Assembly: GCA_045642925.1 (NCBI GenBank)
Contig: JAZUJW010000065.1
Location: 21,214 to 85,213 of the forward strand
Reading direction: 5' to 3'
DNA length: 64,000 nucleotides
Source: Firm-04 sp045642925
GTDB lineage: Bacteria > Bacillota > Clostridia > Oscillospirales > Ruminococcaceae
Position 1 is the first letter of the stretch. The number at the start of each line of letters is the position of its first letter. The translations under genes were made by a program, and so were the position numbers. A model generated the notes under the pieces. The model worked only from the letters and a program-made list of their open reading frames with translations, had not been told where the DNA came from and ran no database searches. This document shows, in pieces, positions 43,235-51,828 of the stretch.

Positions 43235-43314
43235 ATGGCTGCTGCACGTTCGGATTCCCGTACCAATACTTCATTTGCATTCTGAAAGACCGTACTGCCA
43301 AACAAGTTCGGCAT
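43213..43314 (-). CDS. Possible 33-residue protein coupled to the DinB gene
   Basis: An ATG at 43314, only about five bases after the predicted transcript start, opens a 33-codon frame (MPNLFGSTVFQNANEVLVRE onward). Its TGA overlaps an internal ATG of the DinB gene (ATGA). The helix-like, charged C-terminal half looks coding. A leaderless start would explain the missing ribosome site. It may instead be chance. Confidence 0.35.
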   Translation of the reverse strand: MPNLFGSTVFQNANEVLVRESERAAAIWQKEIK

Positions 43315-43325
43315 TTACACATTTG

Positions 43326-43354
43326 ATTATAACACACAATATAGTGCCTGTCAA
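43326..43354 (-). promoter_or_regulatory. Strong sigma-A promoter for DinB/nudC
   Basis: On the minus strand TTGACA (43354-43349), 17 bp, TATAAT (43331-43326): perfect consensus. Confidence 0.85.
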
Positions 43355-43499
43355 TGCATTGAACATATCAAGGCAACAGTCCATTTTTCCAATGACGACT
43401 TTATCGTATCAGCTTGAATCTATCAGAATACAAATATCTGCTTGTGAAACGTTCTGCTGTTCATCTTATCCTCATTTTTGTACACTTCATCCACGATTT

Positions 43500-43533
43500 T
43501 GCCCTCTTGTCATATTATATTGCCCTCTTGTCA
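43500..43533 (+). promoter_or_regulatory. Two exact copies of a 13-bp motif, 21 bp apart, before the GH10 promoter
   Basis: TGCCCTCTTGTCA occurs at 43500-43512 and again at 43521-43533. The 21-bp period puts both on the same face of the helix, two turns apart. The second copy ends 7 bp before the -35, where an activator would sit. Confidence 0.6.
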
Positions 43534-43540
43534 AAATATA

Positions 43541-43569
43541 TTGAATATTGATATTCCATATGCTATAAT
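43541..43569 (+). promoter_or_regulatory. Sigma-A promoter of the GH10 gene
   Basis: TTGAAT (43541-43546), 17 bp, TATAAT (43564-43569), extended -10 TGC. Confidence 0.78.
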
Positions 43570-43858
43570 AGTATCATCCCCTTCAAATTAACATCTATTA
43601 CCAATTGTAATTTCTTATTACTGCTATCACCGGAAGGGTATCACCATACCCATATCCGAAAAGCAAAGAAGTGCCTCTGTGATGTTTTCTCCCAACGGAA
43701 CAAATCGTGAAACACTGAACCCCCAAGCCACGAAATCATGTGGCAAAAATGGGATTGTCATTTATGATACTTCCCGCACACCGAATCCGCTTTGACGACA
43801 AAGATGTCGTCACGTCCAATCAATCCTATGGATATTCATAGGGACAGGAGGGAATACA
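43570..43858 (+). promoter_or_regulatory. Structured 5' leader of about 280 nt before the GH10 gene
   Basis: There is no open frame here. Four hairpins stand out: CGGA-GGGTAT/ATACCC-TCCG (43631-43658), GCCAC/GTGGC (43727-43744), TGACGACA/TGTCGTCA (43793-43812) and CCTATG/CATAGG (43825-43842). The last ends five bases before the GGAGGG ribosome site. I could not match it to a known riboswitch class. It may be a cis-regulatory RNA or simply a long stable leader. Confidence 0.5.
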
Positions 43859-46291
43859 ATGAATCAGAAAATCTTGCGTAAAACTTTGGCGGGCGCTTTT
43901 GCACTTGCAATTGTCGCTTCATCCGATCCGCTTGCATCGTTTACCAATCTGACAGTCAGTGATGCATTCACAGCCAATGCGGCATCCGTTGAAACAGAAA
44001 ATGTCGCAATTCCTTACGATACCACATTCAAAAAAGCTTTTGAAAATTACTTCCCGATTGGCGGACTTGTGAATCTCACCAAGATGCGAACGGATTATTA
44101 CCTCGAAAATTATAATCTGCTTTCTGAAGACAACGCTCTGAAACCTGACTGTTTGCTGGATCTGAAAGCTTGTCAGGCAAGCGGAAGTGAAACAGAAGTG
44201 CAGATCTCACTGCACTATGCAGAGCCAATTCTGAAATTTTGCGAAGAAAACGGCATTCCGCTTTTCGGAAGTACCTTTGTATGGTACAGCCAGACACCGG
44301 AGTGGTTCTTCCGGAAAGGCTTCAGCAGCAGTGCCGAGTATGTCGACAAGGAAACCATGAATAAACGTCTTGAAAGCTTTATCAAGAACACGTTTGAAGC
44401 ACTCAGCAAGGAATACCCTGACCTGAAAATTGCCGGCTACGAAGTGTGCAAAGAAGTATTTGTCAATGACGGCGGCGGAATGCGTCCTGCTAACAGCAAT
44501 ACATGGATGAAGATATACAATAGTGATGAATATGTTCTCAATGCATTCAAATATGCAAGACAGTATGCGCCCGAAGGCACAGACCTTTATTATGGTGATT
44601 ATAACGAGTATTTCCCTGACAAAGCACAGGATATCTACGATTTAGCTGTCAAAATCCTAGCGGAAGGTGACTATCTTGACGGCATCTGTATGGAGGCTGT
44701 GCTGGGAATTAGTTTTCCATATTTAAAAAACTATGAAACGGTACTCACCACATTTGAAGATGCCGGTCTGGATATCATGCTTTCAGAATTCTGCGTTAAC
44801 GAAGAAAATGATGTTGAGGAACGACTGGAACTTTACCGCGACATTTTTGAGATCTGCATGAAACATCATGAGCATATCAAGGGTATTATCCTTGATGATT
44901 ACTTTTCCTGTGAACGTGAGCCGTTAACAGCACCGACCATGGAAGAACTCTTTGGTCAGCAGACTACCCTGAAAACCGGTGAAGCCAAAATCACCATTAC
45001 CGATTACGACACAGGGGTACCGCTTCCACAGTATATTCTTGATACAGCAAAGTATCTTACCATGACAACGAATATCCGCTGGAAAAAAGAGGATGAACCC
45101 GGTGGATGGATCTACACAGGGCCGGTCTACACAATAAATAGCAATCCGTTCAATTGTGACCTTGCAAAGTTTCTGGATGCTGATGTGTTTGAAGTGGATC
45201 TGACGAACTTGCCTGACGGCTACTATCTCCCCGATGACGGCACGGTTTTTAAAAAGAACGCAAACAATTCCCTTGAAATTGAGTTCCGACTCAGAAAATT
45301 GAACAACGGCGATGTCGATGGTGACGGCTTACTCGGTATCACAGATGCTGTTCTGCTTCAGAAGTGGATACTTGCGCCATCGGACACAACATTGAAAGAC
45401 TGGAAAGCGGCAGATTTTAATCATGACAATGTTCTGAATGTCCTTGACCTGACACTGATGAAACAGGTATTGTACCAGCAGAGTGCCACAACAGTCGTGA
45501 GACCCCATCATGAGATTCAATATTCTTCCTATTTTTATCCGATCGAAGAAATAAAACTTTACCTTGGCCCTGATGAAAGATATGACTGCGTTGCGACCAT
45601 TCCTGCTGATACAAGACTTGCGGAATTAGGGTACAATAATAATAACGACGAATGGATATATACAAAATATAACGAACAATACGGCTGGATCAAAAACATC
45701 AATGAGGCCGGTCGTTCTACGATTTATTATGAAGGAGTTGCTGCAAAACCGGTCATCTATCTGTATCCCGAAAAAGAGACCGATGTTCATGTGGAACTGG
45801 AACTGACGGAAGCTGAACTTGCCACCACATATCCGAAGTATCATGATGGCTGGGATGTCACGGCATATCCGGACGGTACGCTTCTGAACAAAGCAGACGG
45901 TACGCATCATGAGTATCTGTTCTGGGACGGCGCAAATTGCCGCACAAGATTTGATTATTCAAAAGGTTTTTGTGTCGCAGGCTGTGATACGGAAAGCTTC
46001 CTCCGAGAAAAACTCACATATATGGGGCTGACCGAATCCGAAATGAATGAGTTTATCGTATACTGGCTTCCGTTGATGGAGCATCATGCGTATAATCTGA
46101 TTGCATTCCAGGGCGAAACCTATACCGATACAGCCAAACTGAATATCACACCTACACCTGACAGTCTCCTGCGTGTATTCATGGCATACGTTCCGCTTGA
46201 AAATGCTGTGGAAATCGAACCGCAGCAGCTTTCACAATTTGAACGAAACGGCTTTACTGTCGTTGAATGGGGCGGCTGTCAAAACGGATAA
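43859..46291 (+). CDS. Secreted divergent GH10 xylanase-like protein with dockerin, SH3-like and KPVIYLYP domains
   Basis: The 810-residue protein has a signal peptide (1-42). The GH10-like barrel spans about 55-385: YFPIGGLVN, NYNLLSEDNALKPD, FGSTFVWYSQTPEWFF. The acid/base is Glu199 in YEVCKEVF, where almost all GH10 enzymes have Asn-Glu but this has Lys198-Glu199. The nucleophile is Glu310 in DIMLSEFCVN, without the usual Thr-Glu-Leu. The usual GHTLVWH is GSTFVWY. After a beta domain (about 385-480) comes a dockerin (about 482-540, GDVDGDGLLGITDAVLLQKW). Then follow an SH3-like domain (about 560-610) and a C-terminal domain starting KPVIYLYPEKETDV, seen in many Firmicute surface proteins. 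Both catalytic Glu remain, so activity is possible but specificity may differ. GGAGGG precedes the ATG. Confidence 0.85.
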   Translation: MNQKILRKTLAGAFALAIVASSDPLASFTNLTVSDAFTANAASVETENVAIPYDTTFKKAFENYFPIGGLVNLTKMRTDYYLENYNLLSEDNALKPDCLLDLKACQASGSETEVQISLHYAEPILKFCEENGIPLFGSTFVWYSQTPEWFFRKGFSSSAEYVDKETMNKRLESFIKNTFEALSKEYPDLKIAGYEVCKEVFVNDGGGMRPANSNTWMKIYNSDEYVLNAFKYARQYAPEGTDLYYGDYNEYFPDKAQDIYDLAVKILAEGDYLDGICMEAVLGISFPYLKNYETVLTTFEDAGLDIMLSEFCVNEENDVEERLELYRDIFEICMKHHEHIKGIILDDYFSCEREPLTAPTMEELFGQQTTLKTGEAKITITDYDTGVPLPQYILDTAKYLTMTTNIRWKKEDEPGGWIYTGPVYTINSNPFNCDLAKFLDADVFEVDLTNLPDGYYLPDDGTVFKKNANNSLEIEFRLRKLNNGDVDGDGLLGITDAVLLQKWILAPSDTTLKDWKAADFNHDNVLNVLDLTLMKQVLYQQSATTVVRPHHEIQYSSYFYPIEEIKLYLGPDERYDCVATIPADTRLAELGYNNNNDEWIYTKYNEQYGWIKNINEAGRSTIYYEGVAAKPVIYLYPEKETDVHVELELTEAELATTYPKYHDGWDVTAYPDGTLLNKADGTHHEYLFWDGANCRTRFDYSKGFCVAGCDTESFLREKLTYMGLTESEMNEFIVYWLPLMEHHAYNLIAFQGETYTDTAKLNITPTPDSLLRVFMAYVPLENAVEIEPQQLSQFERNGFTVVEWGGCQNG

Positions 46292-46312
46292 TCCATTCTG
46301 CATACAGAAAAA

Positions 46313-46349
46313 AGTCCTTCTGCGGTACTGTACCACAGGAGGACTTTTC
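46313..46349 (+). terminator. Terminator of the GH10 gene
   Basis: AGTCCT...AGGACT with inner GGTAC/GTACC pairing, followed by TTTTC. Confidence 0.75.
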
Positions 46350-46360
46350 TGTATCGGGAG

Positions 46361-46405
46361 AAAAATCACCTGCTGCACGCCGAAGGGGAGGCATACAGCA
46401 GGTGA
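46361..46405 (-). terminator. Terminator of the GH30-GH43 gene
   Basis: On the minus strand TCACCTGCTG pairs with CAGCAGGTGA, followed by TTTTT. Confidence 0.85.
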
Positions 46406-46416
46406 AATTTTATGCA

Positions 46417-49400
46417 TTAGCTGAGTTTCCAGCTATCCATGGAGATATTGTTATTGAATACGAAATAGAGGTCTGTCTTGCCGGAAAGACCGGAAACAGG
46501 CGCAACGATTTCCTGCATCGAACTGCCTGACGGGATTTCGATGTATGCAACAGGCGTGCCGGAAGCACTGCCGGTGCAAACCTTGATGATACCGCCGTTC
46601 TGTGCGGATGCCTTGACGGTGATGGAGGAAGCGGACTTGCAGTCAACGCCGGTCACTCTGAACCAGTCGCCTTTTTCTGCGGTAACGGTGGAATTTCCGC
46701 TGCCTGCGATCTGAATGCCGCCCTGATGCGAGAAGGTCGCTGCACGGACTGTCGTGAACGGATCCAGTGCCTTGATCTGTGAAACGCCTGTCTTTGTGCC
46801 TTTGACCTGCTGCATCGTACCATCGGAATTCATTGTGATCTTGTCGATATGCGTACTTCTGTAACCCATATCTTTCAGATTCATGACATCCTGAAGATAC
46901 TGTGCATGATAGAAGAGATACCACTCTCCCTTGAACTGCATAATTGTGTGGTGATTGCTGCCGGTTGTACCGAAGAAGTTGCCGATGTTCTTGACCCCCC
47001 CACCCTTATAGGAGAACGGGCCAAGCGGGCTGTCGCTGACCATGTAGTCGATTGCGGCAGTGGAAAGACCGTAACTGTTGCCGCCGGTGCTCCAGTTGGT
47101 GCAATAGCTGTAGTAGTATTTGCCGTTGTACTTGTGAATACCGCTGTCCTCGAACATATACGGTGCGTCGATCGTCACAGGCGTACCGACAATCGAGGTC
47201 ATGCTGTCGCTGAGCTGTACGCAGCGGGAGGATTTCGGATGGTCGGAAGGTTTGTTTTCTGTACCGCCGCCGAAATAGAGATAACCCTTGCCGTCGTCAT
47301 CGACGAGCACTGCCGGGTCAAATACCCACGGGACATCGGTGCAGCCAGAAGTCTTGCGGTCGATCATGGCTTTGCCGTTCGGATCCGTCCAAGGGCCGGT
47401 CGGGCTATCGGAAGTCAGTACGCCGATGCCGTTTGCGTTATTTGCAAAGTAGAGGAAGAACTTTTCCTTGCCGTTGATGGTCTTGTGGCAGGCGGTCGGT
47501 GCCCATGAGTTGCCTGCCCATTTTGCGATGCCGTTCTGACCTGCAACATTGATCAGACCGTGGTCTGTCCAGTTCACGAGGTCGTCAGAGGAGATGCAGC
47601 GCAGGCAATTGATCGTGCTGTAAGTTTCCGTTGTGACCTGTCCGTTGCTGTAAAGCAAGTGGTCATCCGTCATATAGATGTACACTCTGTCGTTATATTC
47701 CATCACGCCGGGGTCTGCGCCGAAATACTGGGTGATAAGCGGATTGTGTTCATTATCGCCCTTGTAGCACTTTGCGAGGTTGACGCTGCCGAATTTGTTT
47801 GCCATTTCAGCGAAATCGACCTTCGGAACGGGCTTCTCGGCAATCGGGAATTCTGTGATTTTCGTAAGCAGATAGTCGCGGAGATACTCGATATCAGCCG
47901 TGTCAACAGTACCACTCTGGTCAACATCGGCGCAAAGTTGTGCAATGGCGTCATTCAGCTTGCCGATGCAAACCTTCTTTGCAAGGGAAAGGTCTGCGGC
48001 AGTGATGGTGCCGTCACCATTGACATCGCCAAGCTGTGGTTTATCTGTCAGACTTGCTGCCTTCGGGCCTTCGATTTCCATGCCGTTCGGTGCGCCGATG
48101 ACCTCATCCACAAGGAAGTCGCAGGTTGTACCGGTATCACCGTCCGTTTCAAAATAGAACTGAATGTCGCTTGCGCCTGAAGGAATGGTGTAGGAAGGAT
48201 TGGCAAGCTGAACCCATTCGCCCTTTGGTGCAAGACCGCTTGCGATTTTGTCATACTGGGTTTCGCCGGATGCATCCTTATACTCGATCGAGAAGTGCAT
48301 TGCTTCCAACGCATTGGAATTCTGCTTGACAATCGCGCTGAAGCTGTAAGACTGACCAGCCTTGAAGCTGCTGCTTAAGGAATGAATCGCGCCGTTCCAG
48401 TTGGATTCACGTCCGGTAACAGAGAGCGACTTGCTGCCTGCATACTTGTCAGTCGAAACCGTATCGGCAGAAGCGCTGCCGCGGCCGGAAAAGCCGTCAG
48501 CACTGTTCTCAAAGGTGTAGTGGAACAGATAGCCGTTGGGATCGGGTTCTGCTTCGCCCGTGCTGACAACGAAGGTCGTGACGGACTGTGCCGGGAGCGA
48601 TGCAGAGAAGCTCTTGTCGCTGTAGCTTGGCGCAGAAGTTGCACGGAAGTTTTCACTGCTGGTCGTATGATAAGCTGCAATATCGGAAATCTTTTCGCCG
48701 CTGCTGATCGTGAAGTTCTGGGTTTTTGCGCTCGGAGTCGGATTAATTGCTACGACCGTGATCTGGTCATCCTGCTTATAAGCAGAAACCATAGTCTGGA
48801 GCTGGCTGTAGTTGGCGTTTTTAGTGTCCATGGCAACGTAATTTTTGCCCTCAGGGAATTCGGTTGCCGCGATGCGGACTGCACCCGGACGAACCCACTT
48901 GGAATACTGCGCCATCATGGCACCACGCTTAGAAACCGTACCGTCTTCATTCATCGGGCCATACTGGCGGCGAATGTACCACCATACATATGCGCTCAGA
49001 TTGCTGACGCACATACCGTTATGGATGTTCTCCGCAACGGCAAGTGCTTCCGGAAAGCGGTTGGAGGAGTTCGCGTCGGAATTCGGGACATAGACCTCTG
49101 TCATCCAGAGTTCCTTGCCGCAGTTTTCGAGATCCGGATAATCCATCCAGTCTCTTGTTGTACCGTAGTAGTGCGTACCAAAGACATCGCAGTTCGCCAT
49201 TGCCTTGGAATTGTTCATGATTTTCTTATAGAAGCGTTTGCCGCCATCGCCGCCGCTGATCCACGAAGCGCCGTCCGGCGAGAACTGGAAGGATTCCGGC
49301 GACATCAGTCTGGTACTGGTGATCTTGTCACCATAATTCGCTATGAAATTCATCGCCTCATCGGTAGACCAGTATGTCCACTCGCCCGCATAATCCGGCT

Positions 49401-49908
49401 CATTCTGTACCGAGATCGAATACAGATTGACACCGTTCTGCTTCATATAGTTGCCGAAATCGTTGAGATGCGTTGCATAGGCTCCGTAGTTACTGGAAGG
49501 CAGATGCAGCTTGCCTTTGCCGTTGCCGCTTTCGGCAAGACCGGAAGGCGGTTCCCACGGTGACGCAAAGACCGTGACATTATGCTCTGACGCATATTTC
49601 GCGGTCGGAACTGCCTTGTTCCACTGGTTTTTATCCGGATTGACGAACACACGAAGCATGGTGAAACCAAGCTGGTCTGCACCGTTTCCGAAGGCTGTCT
49701 CACATTGGGAGGTTGTCAGGTCGCCTGCCCATTCCGGATGATTGATGCCACCGAAACCACGGATGGTCTGGTAGGTTTTTCCGGTGTCAATGACGCAGTC
49801 GCCTGCCGCACTGACAGACACCGGAATCGCCGTGCCGGTACCGGTCAGCAGAAGCACTGCACCGGACAGGAACGCGGCAACACGTTTGAGGTTCTTTGTC
49901 TTTTTCAT
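46417..49908 (-). CDS. Secreted two-enzyme xylanase: GH30-CBM22-dockerin-GH43-CBM6
   Basis: The protein has 1163 residues from ATG 49908 (AAGGGGA upstream); an ATG 45 bases earlier has no support. A signal peptide (1-35) is followed by GH30 (about 38-445), with acid/base Glu170 in VQNEPDYAGEW and nucleophile Glu271 in LWMTEVYVPN, pattern of the glucuronoxylanase subgroup. CBM22 follows (about 455-610), then a dockerin (about 625-690, LGDVNGDGTITAADLSLAKK and ADVDQSGTVDTADIEYL). GH43 follows (about 705-1030, ADPGVMEYNDRVYIYMTDDH, FDPAVLVDDDGKGYLYFGGG, FEDSGIHKYNGKYYYSY), then CBM6 (about 1040-1163). GH43 members include arabinofuranosidases and xylosidases. The protein could cut the xylan chain and remove side groups in one complex. 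Confidence 0.93.
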   Translation of the reverse strand: MKKTKNLKRVAAFLSGAVLLLTGTGTAIPVSVSAAGDCVIDTGKTYQTIRGFGGINHPEWAGDLTTSQCETAFGNGADQLGFTMLRVFVNPDKNQWNKAVPTAKYASEHNVTVFASPWEPPSGLAESGNGKGKLHLPSSNYGAYATHLNDFGNYMKQNGVNLYSISVQNEPDYAGEWTYWSTDEAMNFIANYGDKITSTRLMSPESFQFSPDGASWISGGDGGKRFYKKIMNNSKAMANCDVFGTHYYGTTRDWMDYPDLENCGKELWMTEVYVPNSDANSSNRFPEALAVAENIHNGMCVSNLSAYVWWYIRRQYGPMNEDGTVSKRGAMMAQYSKWVRPGAVRIAATEFPEGKNYVAMDTKNANYSQLQTMVSAYKQDDQITVVAINPTPSAKTQNFTISSGEKISDIAAYHTTSSENFRATSAPSYSDKSFSASLPAQSVTTFVVSTGEAEPDPNGYLFHYTFENSADGFSGRGSASADTVSTDKYAGSKSLSVTGRESNWNGAIHSLSSSFKAGQSYSFSAIVKQNSNALEAMHFSIEYKDASGETQYDKIASGLAPKGEWVQLANPSYTIPSGASDIQFYFETDGDTGTTCDFLVDEVIGAPNGMEIEGPKAASLTDKPQLGDVNGDGTITAADLSLAKKVCIGKLNDAIAQLCADVDQSGTVDTADIEYLRDYLLTKITEFPIAEKPVPKVDFAEMANKFGSVNLAKCYKGDNEHNPLITQYFGADPGVMEYNDRVYIYMTDDHLLYSNGQVTTETYSTINCLRCISSDDLVNWTDHGLINVAGQNGIAKWAGNSWAPTACHKTINGKEKFFLYFANNANGIGVLTSDSPTGPWTDPNGKAMIDRKTSGCTDVPWVFDPAVLVDDDGKGYLYFGGGTENKPSDHPKSSRCVQLSDSMTSIVGTPVTIDAPYMFEDSGIHKYNGKYYYSYCTNWSTGGNSYGLSTAAIDYMVSDSPLGPFSYKGGGVKNIGNFFGTTGSNHHTIMQFKGEWYLFYHAQYLQDVMNLKDMGYRSTHIDKITMNSDGTMQQVKGTKTGVSQIKALDPFTTVRAATFSHQGGIQIAGSGNSTVTAEKGDWFRVTGVDCKSASSITVKASAQNGGIIKVCTGSASGTPVAYIEIPSGSSMQEIVAPVSGLSGKTDLYFVFNNNISMDSWKLS

Positions 49909-49998
49909 CTTTTTCCCCTTACAAATAAAATAATCTTGCCCCGCAGCATACATTCTGCCGCGGAAACAGTCCCTTGAAATAACGCAGGGACTCTCATA

Positions 49999-50027
49999 AG
50001 TATATCATAGCAATTTTGTCTGGTCAA
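49999..50027 (-). promoter_or_regulatory. Promoter of the GH30-GH43 gene
   Basis: On the minus strand TTGACC (50027-50022), 17 bp, TATACT (50004-49999), extended -10 TGA. Just upstream is TGCAAT-N11-ATTGCA (50038-50060), a possible operator. Confidence 0.72.
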
Positions 50028-50100
50028 TAACGTATTGTGCAATTATTGTGATTGATTGCATCCACTTACCAAAAATTGCGATAAAAATTACAAAGAGATA

Positions 50101-50115
50101 TTAAGGCAACACCGC
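50101..50115 (+). repeat. End fragment of the TTAA-ended repeat
   Basis: TTAAGGCAACACCGC matches the terminal 15 bp of the element at 9547; the match then stops. The next 55 bp hold two small hairpins (TTTTTTCGAAAAAA and CCGTTTCTGT with ACAGAAGCGG). The rest of 50170-50320 shows no feature I recognise. Confidence 0.5.
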
Positions 50116-50326
50116 CTTTTTTCGAAAAAACATCCGTTTCTGTTCCTTACGGATACAGAAGCGGAAAACTGTCCGAATATTCATAATCTGAAAAAATACT
50201 CAAAGTGATTGAAGATCCAGCTGCGTGCGCCCTGCCCGTTATCCTTTTATTTTTGCACATTTCTTTTCTGATGGCATTGACAATTCGTCCCAAATAGTAT
50301 AGATAGTTCCGCAGCACTTCAATACA

Positions 50327-50440
50327 ATGTATAAATTCACTTCCTCTGACGGAGATTCGTTCACTTACAGCGTATTAACCTACATCAAGAATATGATTGA
50401 TTCAGGCGATAACTCTGAACTTTTGCTTTCAACTTTGTAG
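50327..50440 (+). pseudogene. 37-codon coding remnant
   Basis: ATG 50327 opens a short frame (MYKFTSSDGDSFTYSVLTYI onward, ending in LLLSTL and TAG). The text resembles part of a domain common at the ends of Clostridial secreted proteins (YSVxxYxxxxI...L). There is no ribosome site, so it is probably the debris of a lost gene. Confidence 0.35.
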
Positions 50441-50488
50441 AATTCCATGCAGGACTGAACAGTTACAAAAAATTTTTTGAAACAGCAC

Positions 50489-50543
50489 TTGACAAAAGGT
50501 GTCATATCTGCTATACTGTATATAGGACGATATATACAGTATA
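50489..50543 (+). promoter_or_regulatory. Promoter and palindromic operator of the GntR operon
   Basis: TTGACA (50489-50494), 17 bp, TATACT (50512-50517). A perfect palindrome, TATACTGTATATA and TATATACAGTATA with a 6-bp centre (50512-50543), starts at the -10 and covers the transcript start. This is the expected place for repression by the GntR protein encoded next. Confidence 0.8.
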
Positions 50544-50569
50544 ACTCAACCGCAGATAAGGAGTTATTT

Positions 50570-50941
50570 ATGAAGATTATCGTGAAGAACAAATCTGAAC
50601 TGCCAATCTATGAACAGATCGAACAGCAGATCAAAGCACAGATTCTGGATGGCACAATTGCAGAGGATGAACAGCTTCCGTCCATCCGTCAGCTTGCCCG
50701 TGACCTCAAAATCAGCGTCATTACGACTACAAGAGTCTATAACGACCTTTCTGATGACGGCTATATCATTTCGGTGACAGGCAAGGGGTACTTTGCAGCC
50801 CCCCGCAACAATGACCTTTTGCGGGAGCGAATGCTTTTTGAAATGGAAGAAGGTCTGGAAAAAGCCGTTCAGAATGGACGGGATGCAGGACTAAGCAATG
50901 AGGAGATCATTGCTGCACTCAAAAAATTTTTGGAGGAATGA
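50570..50941 (+). CDS. GntR-family (YtrA-type) transcriptional repressor
   Basis: The 123-residue protein has a winged helix (residues about 8-75: LPIYEQIEQQIKAQILDGTI, LPSIRQLARDLKISVITTTR, GYIISVTGKGYFA). A short C-terminal helical tail of about 45 residues is typical of the YtrA subgroup that controls ABC exporter operons. ATG 50570 is preceded by AAGGAG; longer frames begin inside the promoter. The palindrome at 50512-50543 is its likely operator, so the operon is probably self-repressed. The inducing molecule is unknown; cell-wall antibiotics are common inducers in this subgroup. Confidence 0.9.
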   Translation: MKIIVKNKSELPIYEQIEQQIKAQILDGTIAEDEQLPSIRQLARDLKISVITTTRVYNDLSDDGYIISVTGKGYFAAPRNNDLLRERMLFEMEEGLEKAVQNGRDAGLSNEEIIAALKKFLEE

Positions 50942-50943
50942 TT

Positions 50944-51828
50944 ATGGAGAATATACTGGAAATCAAGCAGATTTGCAAGGCATATGACGGCTTTGCACTG
51001 AAAGATGTCAGTTTTACGCTTCCAAAAGGCTATATCATGGGATTTGTCGGACAAAACGGTTCCGGCAAAACGACCACGATTCGTTCGATTCTTGACATGG
51101 CAAAAATTGACAGCGGCAGCATCAGCGTGTTTGGCATGGACAGCGTAAACGATAGCATTGCCATTAAGCAGCGGTTGGGTGTGGTTTTTGACAGTCTGTA
51201 TTTTGCCGAGCATCTGAATGCGAAACAAATCGAAAAGCAGCTCAAACTATTCTACAAGGATTGGGACAGCAAAGAGTATTTCCGCAGGATCAAAGATTTC
51301 GACCTGCCTGACAACAAAAAGGTCGGGGATTTTTCCAAGGGCATGAAAATGAAGCTGATGATCGCGGCAGCGCTTGCACATCGTCCTGAACTGCTGATTC
51401 TGGATGAACCGACCAGCGGTCTTGACCCTGTTGCGCGTGACGAATTGCTGGATATTCTCTCCGAATACATTGAAAATGAAAACTGCGGCGTGCTGTTTTC
51501 TACGCATATCACTGCCGATGTCGAACGCATTGCCGATTATGTGACGATTCTGCATGACGGCAAAGTATGGTACAGCGGAACAAAAGACGAACTGACAGAA
51601 AAATATGCAGTCATCAAAGGAGCAGAGGAGGACATTCCATCCGGTTTGAAAGAAAAGATGATTGGTTTTCATGCGTACCGCAGCGGGTTTGATGCACTGA
51701 TCGCGGTCGATGACCTTGCAAACATCCCTGCGGCACTGGAATATGAAAAAGCCAGTATTGACGAGATTCTGGTATATATCGCAAAGGAGGGTAAACATGA
51801 ACGAGATTCAGAAACTCATACGGTTTGA
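50944..51828 (+). CDS. ABC transporter ATP-binding protein
   Basis: The 294-residue protein has Walker A GFVGQNGSGKTTTI, signature VGDFSKGMKMKLMIA (a variant of LSGGQ common in this group), and Walker B LLILDEPTSGLDP. The H-loop is FSTHI. The last 80 residues form the extension seen in YtrB/YxlF-like exporters. ATG 50944 is chosen since TGGAGG ends seven bases before it; ATG 50938 is too close. It works with the two membrane proteins that follow. Confidence 0.93.
   Translation: MENILEIKQICKAYDGFALKDVSFTLPKGYIMGFVGQNGSGKTTTIRSILDMAKIDSGSISVFGMDSVNDSIAIKQRLGVVFDSLYFAEHLNAKQIEKQLKLFYKDWDSKEYFRRIKDFDLPDNKKVGDFSKGMKMKLMIAAALAHRPELLILDEPTSGLDPVARDELLDILSEYIENENCGVLFSTHITADVERIADYVTILHDGKVWYSGTKDELTEKYAVIKGAEEDIPSGLKEKMIGFHAYRSGFDALIAVDDLANIPAALEYEKASIDEILVYIAKEGKHERDSETHTV

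Noticed and set aside
43570..43858. c-di-GMP or cobalamin riboswitch in the GH10 leader
   Set aside because: I compared remembered consensus cores and found no convincing match; it is reported only as an unassigned structured leader.
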